This document shows positions 57,801 through 64,000 of a stretch of DNA of 64,000 bases, in pieces; position 1 is the stretch's first letter; each line of letters begins with the position of its first letter. Under the pieces are notes generated by a model. It was not told the origin of the DNA and did no database searches. It saw nothing but the letters and a program-made list of their open reading frames with translations. Origin of the DNA: Floccularia luteovirens (Eukaryota; Basidiomycota; Agaricomycetes; Agaricales; Squamanitaceae); the NCBI GenBank assembly GCA_009739215.1, contig VSJF01000002.1, forward strand, positions 496,001 through 560,000. The letters are read 5' to 3'. The translations under genes were made by a program, and so were the position numbers.

Positions 57801-60265
57801 ATTTATTAGCTCGAATCGCATCTGGACTTAATAGCAACAAACACCTAATTCCTACCGAGCTACTGGTCCTATGTCATACTTTGATTACTCAAAATGCAAA
57901 ATTCTTGAAGCAAGTACCAGCCCTCAGGAAAACAATCACAAAGAGCGATGCCATCGTCGAAACAAAGCGTCAGGTCAAGTCCGAAACAGATCACTATGCA
58001 AACAACTCTTTCCGGTAAGACGCTTTTTTGATTTACTCGATCATCACTAACAGGACCTGAAGTTTTGTTGCATTCGGTCTGGATCTATTCAATACTGCAC
58101 TACGAAGAAATCGATTCGACTTCCACGATTCGAATGTGATGGCAAGGTTGGAGTCCATGGTCGTCACCGTCGGTAACACACTCTATTCGACTAGTACTCC
58201 AGTTCTCCTCCTCGGTTTGAAATGTGTAGCTGGACTAGTAAAATGTCCACTGAAATCCATTAATAAATCACTCCCGGTTTTCGTGAATCAAATCCTCAAC
58301 ATCACCAGGCAGATAGGCAATACGGAGGCTGAAATAGTGCAAGTGTCGTTCAAAACCCTCGCGACCATTCTTCGCGAAGGGCCACCTGTTCAAGTAAAGG
58401 AAAAAGACCTTATCTATCTTCTCGAACTCCTAATGCCCGATCTTGAAGAACCAAGTCGACAGGCGTCTGTCTTTGCAATGCTTCGAGCCATAGTGTCACG
58501 AAAATTTGTCATTCCAGAAATCTACGACATGATGGATAAGGTGTCGGAGATAATGGTTACGAGTCAATCAACGCAGGTGCAAGAGCTTTGCCGCGGCGTC
58601 CTACTCCAATTCCTGTTGGACTATCCACAGGGTAAAGGCCGGTTACGCAAGCACATGGAATTCCTAGCTAAAAACCTATCATACGTTTACGAAAGCGGGC
58701 GCGTGTCAGTAATGGAACTACTTGGTGCCGTGATACGCAAATTCGAAACTGGACTCATTCAAGAATATGCAGACCTGATTTTCGTCGCGCTAGTTATGTC
58801 AGTTGCGAATGACGATTCAGCTAGATGCCGTGAAATGGCCGGTCTTCTCATTAAAATCCCTTTACACTCGGTTAGATAACGAGCAGCAGAAGATCGTTAT
58901 GTCACATTTGCACTCGTGGGCATCCCAGCAGGATAATGTCCAGCTTACTTGGGTATCATCTCAAGTTTATGGGTTCATTGTGGACGAAGCACAAGCCGAA
59001 GCATTACCATTCGTTCCTGTCATCTTAGCCGATCTTCAAGCCGCTATTAAGTCGTAGTGCAAAAGCCACTTCTGGCTTCTGGAAGAGGACGAAGAAACCT
59101 CCATGGATGTTGATACAGCATGGCAGGTACCGTATTACGCGATGATATGCCTCTCAAAAATACTACGGGTTTACCCTGACCTTGCAACACAAGATGAAAA
59201 GCTTTCCTGGGATCTGATAGTGGCGCATCTCTTATACCCACATGCCTGGGTCCGCACTAACATCATGTAGACTTCTTGGTACTTTGTTCACAGCGGTACC
59301 TGCAGCAACCCCAAAAACAGATCTTCCAGAAGCACACCCACTCTCGGAAGCGGGCATGTATGCTGTGGCTAGAATGTTATGTCAACAGCTCAAAAGTGAA
59401 CATCTGGATGAATCCTTGGGTTTACAGGTTACGAAGAACTTATTTTACTTGGGCAAATGTTTTAACCTGGTGGCTCCTGATAAATCGGCAATCGAAGCGG
59501 AGGCCGAAGACATGCTTGATAATGAGGCCACTAAGCTAATACCGACAGAGCAGAAGACCCCAAGCTCAAACTCGTTACCCTGGCTCTTTTCAAAGCTTTC
59601 GTATCAAATCAAGTCAGCATATATTGCTAGGCGAAGTAAATCCATAGCAAAGGTACATCCCTAGGTTCACGTGGTTAGTCTAGTGACTGACTCGAGACCG
59701 TTATAGGATAACTGGGCACAACAACCTTTGGTAGCCCTCCGATGGTTCGCAGCAATGACCTCACACATGGAAGCCTCCCGGCTTGAACAGTTTCTGGTGC
59801 ATATCTTGACACCTGTCTATAGGATTATTGAGGACGATGTCATTCGGGACAACCATATGGGTAGGTTTTTCTCTATTTACGACCAAAATAATGGAACATA
59901 ATCATTCACTTATGCCAAATGCAGAAGAGCTCAAAAACACAGCCGTGGAACTTCAGGATCTCGTGCAGGCTAAAGTTGGCCCTACAAAATTCTCATCAGT
60001 CTATAATCAGATACGACAGAGCGTGCTCGGAGTACGGCGAGAAAGGAAAGCTGCAAAATTTATACAAATCTCCACCAACCCCGAGGCGGCAGCAAAGAGG
60101 AAGCAACAACGGAATATTAATAAAAAAGACAGTAAGAAAAGAAAAGACCGCGGGTTTTTGTAAGAGTTTTTTTAATATCTCTGTGGTACCTAATCACCTA
60201 AACTTGATATCCTTTTCTTCAGGGACCGGTTAGGCAGAACGTTTAAGAGACGCCGCGAGGAGTGA
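51806..60265 (+). CDS. UTP20: UTP20, small-subunit processome HEAT-repeat protein, with local frame disruptions
   Basis: A gene of about 14 exons encoding roughly 2,550 aa. Utp20 (DRIM in animals) is a nucleolar HEAT-repeat scaffold needed for 18S rRNA maturation. The N-terminus (SFIRFAGKADPLSASMPLLLHNW) and the 1,118-codon exon 54662-58018 (with KRFADFFRSVASFDFSPYV and SIRNNASYAMRRF) fit the family. The basic C-terminal tail (RERKAAKFIQISTNPEAAAKRK, then FKRRREE) is characteristic. Junctions I checked are in phase, for example AAG|CAT at 51856/51914, the 58016 join and the final FL|DRLG join. Between 58.85 and 59.27 kb the frame breaks: one extra A in an A4 run (58853-58856), an in-frame TAG at 59055 within a linker, and an extra base near 59256-59262. 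The protein pattern continues before and after each. UTP20 is essential in yeast, so these are more likely assembly errors than decay. Confidence 0.92.
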
Positions 60266-60360
60266 AGGGAGAATCCCTCGAATTTTGAGCCGTAATTTAT
60301 ATTAGATCCTGTGGTAATACATAGTACGATCATTCTGTAGAACACACCCTATACTGTACA

Positions 60361-61336
60361 TCATGACAAGTCCATGGGACCCTCTCCTTCTGCAGGGAAA
60401 CACAGCTCTGATTCTTCGACTGCAGCTTCATCATCATCTTCATTCCAATCACTTGTAGTCTCCCACTCATTTTCAAATTCAATATCAATAGAAAGCTCTT
60501 CTTCTCCATTCGTTGTGTCTGTCAGCGGTAAGAATGACGCTAGCTGTGGAGGTTGGAATGTTGACGGGTTGTGAGTGATAGGTTGTACCCATCGCCGTTC
60601 ACGAAGGCGTTTATGTCGTTCCCTGTCCTCTTCAATCCGTTTGAAAACTTCGTTGCGCGAAAGTGGGTGATGACTCGCAGAATCACCGTCTGAAGCCGAA
60701 AGAGCGGAGTTGCGAGTTTCCAGAAACGAAAGGACATCGTCGACCTTTTGTGGATCGATCACACGTTTACTCCTCCAGCTCTCCAATATCTGAAGCAATA
60801 TTAGTATCATACAGCCTCATAGGAGACCATCCCTTGAAACAAACCTGTTTTGTGCTAACGAGATTTGGAAGGCCTGGTCTTCCTTCTGGTACAACTGATT
60901 CCACAATTTTTGCCAAATCTCGAGAAACAAATGTGACATAAAGAGTATTTCCACTGCTGCTTTCTGTTCTGACAGGGTTCGCACGCGACTTCACGAGAAG
61001 ACATGTTTCACACAACGAATCTAAAAAATATAGAATGTTGATTCTCGAGTTGATGGATCCCTGTGGAAATGGGTTGGGTTGGGTAAACTAAAGATGTTTC
61101 AAGCCATAGTTGTGAGAGAATATTTGACCTTCTGACATTCCTCAACTATACAATCCCATAAATCCTCACCGCATGGCGGGAAGTATTTTACGGCAAAACC
61201 TACAACTCTCTGAATGGATTGCTGAGAGCTAGTTCAGCATTAATTCATGCATAAGCTGTAAGTAAAAAAACTGTACTAACGCGTTAAGTCGCCGTAATAA
61301 AGCAAGGAATTGCATCCTCACTTCGAAAGGGTCCAT
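60361..61336 (-). CDS. CTK3: CTD kinase subunit gamma, Ctk3
   Basis: Four exons, complement(60361-60789, 60845-61060, 61129-61228, 61281-61336), 267 codons (266 aa), all in phase. Ctk3 is the non-catalytic gamma subunit of the CTDK-I kinase that phosphorylates Ser2 of the RNA polymerase II C-terminal domain. The N-terminal CID-like fold starts MDPFEVRMQFLALLRRLNAS, with SIQRVVGFAVKYF, EDLWDCIVEECQKGSINSR and NILYFLDSLCETCLLVKSR. It is followed by the Ctk3 C-terminal hallmark VPEGRPGLPNLVSTKQ and ILESWRSKRVIDPQKVDDVL. The tail is acidic (WNEDDDEAAVEESE). Its stop lies 95 bp from the UTP20 stop, so the two genes converge tightly. Confidence 0.93.
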
Positions 61337-62625
61337 AATAAGAGTCGTTGGAGTCCGCAGAAACAAGCAAAAATAGTTACTCAAGAAATATCCGAGTTAA
61401 TGGCGAGTGTGACCACAAAAATTACTTTGTTTGGGTTTGTTATATCCCGAGACCATCGCCGTGACGCTGTTAGCGAAATATCGAACCTGAGAAAGTGTGA
61501 GATCCATCCTTCAAATACTGTTTCAGATGCTCAGGTCAGAAACACCCAAATAACAAACGTTGGCAGTCTTCTGACTTAAATTGATGCTTTGTCATGGCTA
61601 ACCATGACACATGTGGGAATCCAGGAGAATTATGAATAATAACATTCTACATACAAGTTATCCATCCACTCCCAGCCACAGGCTAATCTACACGACTGAT
61701 CTCGGTACCTTTGCTTATGATTATCAATCTTATCTGTGGATTGAAGTATTGCCAATGCGGACCTTCATGTTTGTACAAGTGTACGAATGTGATGAAAAAT
61801 GCTGTAGAGATGACAAACACCTTTTGACGGGTCCCTTTACCGAACATCCTTTCCATCTTCCAATGATTTAAGATACTATAGTTATAGGTAAGAGCTTCCT
61901 ATAGCAAAGAAAAAAAATCCCTCCTTCTTGAACTTACAGTTTTCCAGATATACACACAGCATTCCCAATTGACAACTGATTGATAATGCTCTAGGGTCAT
62001 ATACAACGGAATGTAGTCGATGACTGATCAACAGATCAAACACCACAACATGCGGTACTCAAGCACTGTGTTACTGTTTTTAGATTCTTGTCAGTTATAA
62101 CGCCGCCTTTGATTAGTGATGGATTCACGCTGCCACATTTACCGGGATGATCTGATACTTGAACATCAGGGACAAGACTATGAAACTGATGGTTTATATT
62201 TAATTATGTTTTTCGTAAGCTTCGACGCTGATGAGGTACGTTCTGAAAACATTACCATAATCTCTACCAAACAGCTATAAGATGCAAGCTATTCATGTGC
62301 AAACAAGCTGTGCATTCTCGGAAATAGCTGTATCTCAGTACTACTTTCACCGCGAGGCATTTGGAGTCGGTCAGTCCCAGAGAATTTGCATAACAGCGGA
62401 AGAATTCAGAACATTTATAGGCATAGTCCACCATATCAAACACATATCGGATCAGTTCCACATCTACATACAGGCCAATGGCGGATACATTTATTTCGTT
62501 ATGTTTATACATCCCATTCCCCTACATATTTCTGCCTGTGCTGAACCGAGAAGACTGATAAGTATAGTTCGCGCAATACAATATATCAACGCGTTACCTA
62601 AAATTTGGGTCCGCAGGATACCGAC
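61337..62625. other. Intergenic, no gene seen
   Basis: About 1.3 kb upstream of Ctk3 and downstream of the repeat-peptide gene. Open frames at 61310-61871 and 62264-62644 have no recognisable features and no supporting splice structure. Confidence 0.4.
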
Positions 62626-62979
62626 CTACTCCCTGTCCAACTGAGGCCCGCGTTTGCTGCTAGCGTCCCTCTCTCTGAATAGCTGCGGCTCGCGTTTAGT
62701 GTCTGTGTCCCTCTCTCTGAATAGCTGAGGTTCGCGTTTAGTGTCGGCATTCCTCTCTCTGAATAGCTGAGGTTCGCGTTTAGTGTCGGCATTCCTCTCT
62801 CTGAATAGCTGAGGCTCGCGTTTACTCTCGGCGTCCCTCTCCTTGAATAGCTGAGGGCTTCGTTTGTTACTTGGAACAACGACTTCGCTTTTATCCAACG
62901 GGGCGGCGTTAACCCCCGAGGCAATTGCAGAGAGGATGAATAGGGCAGCAAGAGAGATTTTGGTAAGACGAGCGAACAT
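62626..62979 (-). CDS. Secreted Kex2-processed repeat peptide precursor
   Basis: An intronless 117-aa preproprotein. I choose the Met at 62979 because it starts a clear signal peptide (MFARLTKISLAALFILSAIA, cleavage probably near residues 25-26). The upstream in-frame extension would bury it. After a short pro-region come six Lys-Arg pairs at residues 39-40, 53-54, 67-68, 81-82, 95-96 and 109-110, exactly 14 apart. They enclose five 12-residue units: SPQLFKERDAES, EPQLFRERNADT (twice), EPQLFRERDTDT and EPQLFRERDASS, plus a truncated GPQLDRE end. This is the layout of Kex2-cleaved repeat proteins (KEPs), which include ascomycete alpha-pheromones and dikaritin RiPP precursors. The units have no Tyr or Cys, so neither class is indicated. 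Function unknown; the peptides are probably secreted. Confidence 0.85.
   Translation of the reverse strand: MFARLTKISLAALFILSAIASGVNAAPLDKSEVVVPSNKRSPQLFKERDAESKREPQLFRERNADTKREPQLFRERNADTKREPQLFRERDTDTKREPQLFRERDASSKRGPQLDRE
62643..62865. repeat. 42-bp coding tandem repeats
   Basis: About five tandem copies of a 42-bp unit inside the repeat-peptide gene, each beginning with the Lys-Arg codons. Two adjacent copies (about 62728-62811) are essentially identical, while outer copies differ mainly in the Asp/Asn-Ala/Thr positions. Confidence 0.85.
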
Positions 62980-64000
62980 GTTGTATATGCCTTGTGATGG
63001 GGACTGAGTATCTCGTTGGGTGGTTTTTACTGACGACTTGTAAGTTTTACAAGGCTTTTTATATGTATTCATCCAAGGTCCTATTTGGGACCACTGCTGC
63101 GATCTCGTGGAGTTTTACAAACACTGATCCGAATATATCCTGCGTTTCGAAAGCGCAGAATAACCGAGCGCCCAAACCAACGATTTCCAGGACCCCTGCA
63201 TGTCCAACTTCAGAGATAATGAGTAAATAAGTTGGGGACAAACCTAGCTCGCAAGGTAGACATTATATCCCTTCCCTTGATTGCAGCAAGAACTAATCAG
63301 ACCCGTAATCACCAAGCCACTAGCCGATGCTAAAGCATATGTGCAATGAGACTCTATAGGTACCCATATTCAAAATGAAAAAAATCCATCAAGCTACAAA
63401 GGTGAAATTACTAATTCATGCAATACAACAAAAATACCCAACATAGATGATAAAGCGATCGATACTTGATCCTGAGATTATTGGTGAAGTTTAAGAAAAT
63501 AACAGTCAGTGTGCTAATTAACGTTGTATCCGGAAATCTTACTTAACCGAATGGTGTGTGAACCATTTTTGATTTCACTGTTACACAGCTGCTTAGCGAT
63601 ATTTTCATCCCTGAATCAAGCCATGCAATTGCAGCGAGTCGGTACCGTTGGTACACAAACCGACCTGAACTCCTAATTCTCCCGAAGTGATTTGTGCAAG
63701 GAAATGTCCAAGGAATGTCCATTGCCCGTGTGCCCGTTTGATTCCCCCAGGTATAGACCTTTTCAAGTTGGTTTGCCTCCATACCATTACAGTTATAACA
63801 GAAAGAGCGCGAGACTAGCCATTAATGACAGCACTGCCATCCGGATAGCAAAATCTCCAAGCTCGTTTGATGTTTTTCGCCAAAATTACATGAGCGCATC
63901 CGAGGTCAACGGGCGGTGATATTCAACTTCTAACAGAGCACCCATCAATCCGCTTAGAATGGAGATCTGTAATATACCCGAATTGCCTGTTCGAAAGTCG
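62980..64000. other. Right-end stretch, promoter of repeat-peptide gene and unassigned sequence
   Basis: The first 100 bp hold the promoter of the repeat-peptide gene. Minus-strand frames at 63543-63787 (TWGNQTGTRAMDIPW in one, GHFLAQITSGELGVQVGL in another) might be exons of a gene running off the window. I do not recognise them and could not build a splice chain. Confidence 0.4.
63053..63064 (-). promoter_or_regulatory. TATA box of the repeat-peptide gene
   Basis: On the minus strand ATATAAAAAGCC lies about 75-85 bp before the chosen start codon. This is a plausible TATA element, consistent with a strongly or conditionally expressed short gene. Confidence 0.45.

Noticed and set aside
61066..61080. 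Telomere-like GGGTTGGGTTGGG
   Set aside because: It is a short stretch within an intron of Ctk3, not an array at a chromosome end.
62643..62865. CRISPR-like array
   Set aside because: The repeats are contiguous, without spacers, and encode a protein; the genome is eukaryotic.
62626..62979. Calling the repeat peptide an alpha-type mating pheromone or a dikaritin RiPP precursor
   Set aside because: Basidiomycete pheromones are CAAX lipopeptides. The repeat units contain no Tyr or Cys, and no modifying-enzyme genes (for example a UstYa-like DUF3328) are seen nearby.
63543..63787. Possible gene on the minus strand at the right end
   Set aside because: Two overlapping frames look somewhat protein-like, but neither gives a start, splice chain or known motif.

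Overview
The window looks like nuclear DNA of a filamentous basidiomycete, most likely an Agaricomycete. Most genes are split by many introns of about 45-65 bp with GTAAGT/GTATGT-like donors, and several use GC-AG donors. The protein families also fit: NACHT NTPases, F-box proteins with a C-x2-C leader, a Mug135-like coiled-coil protein, a membrane-anchored GH5 exo-glucanase, a TEA transcription factor, neutral ceramidase and Mx/Vps1-like dynamins. The species cannot be named from this evidence.

Layout. 1-1.5 kb: 5' part of a NACHT NTPase (minus, runs off the left edge). 2.6-4.9 kb: DUF2828/vWA protein (minus), divergent from an F-box gene (5.06-6.87). 7.6-8.2: coiled-coil Mug135-like protein (minus). 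8.6-10.1: decayed F-box copy. 10.3-12.1: second F-box gene. 12.5-14.4: histidine-phosphatase-like membrane protein lacking the catalytic His (minus). 15.4-16.5: unusually short SRP72 (minus), head to head with a pinin/SDK/memA splicing factor gene (16.6-17.8). 17.8-22.0: no gene seen. 22.1-24.9: GH5 exo-beta-1,3-glucanase. 24.9-29.2: no gene seen. 29.2-30.9: TEA/ATTS transcription factor. 31.3-32.0: orphan 192-aa gene (minus). 32.3-36.3: neutral ceramidase (minus). 36.6-49.4: duplicated locus of dynamin GTPases and D-amino-acid-oxidase-like genes, with an F-box gene and relics between the copies. 50.0-51.5: GGPP synthase (minus). 51.8-60.3: UTP20. 60.4-61.3: Ctk3, the CTD kinase gamma subunit (minus). 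62.6-63.0: a small secreted precursor made of Kex2-spaced repeats (minus).

The housekeeping genes (SRP72, pinin, UTP20, Ctk3, GGPPS) serve protein targeting, RNA processing, transcription and isoprenoid supply. They alternate with accessory genes that look fast-evolving (F-box cluster, NACHT, dynamin/DAO duplication, repeat peptide). The most interesting item is the 117-aa repeat precursor at 62626-62979. It has a signal peptide followed by six Lys-Arg sites exactly 14 residues apart, which would release a family of 12-residue peptides.

Several genes between 35 and 59 kb carry single-base frameshifts inside otherwise intact exons. They include UTP20, which is essential in yeast. I therefore treat these breaks as possible assembly errors rather than proven gene death. 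Exon coordinates were worked out by hand from splice signals and frame; where all exons sum to a whole number of codons I say so.
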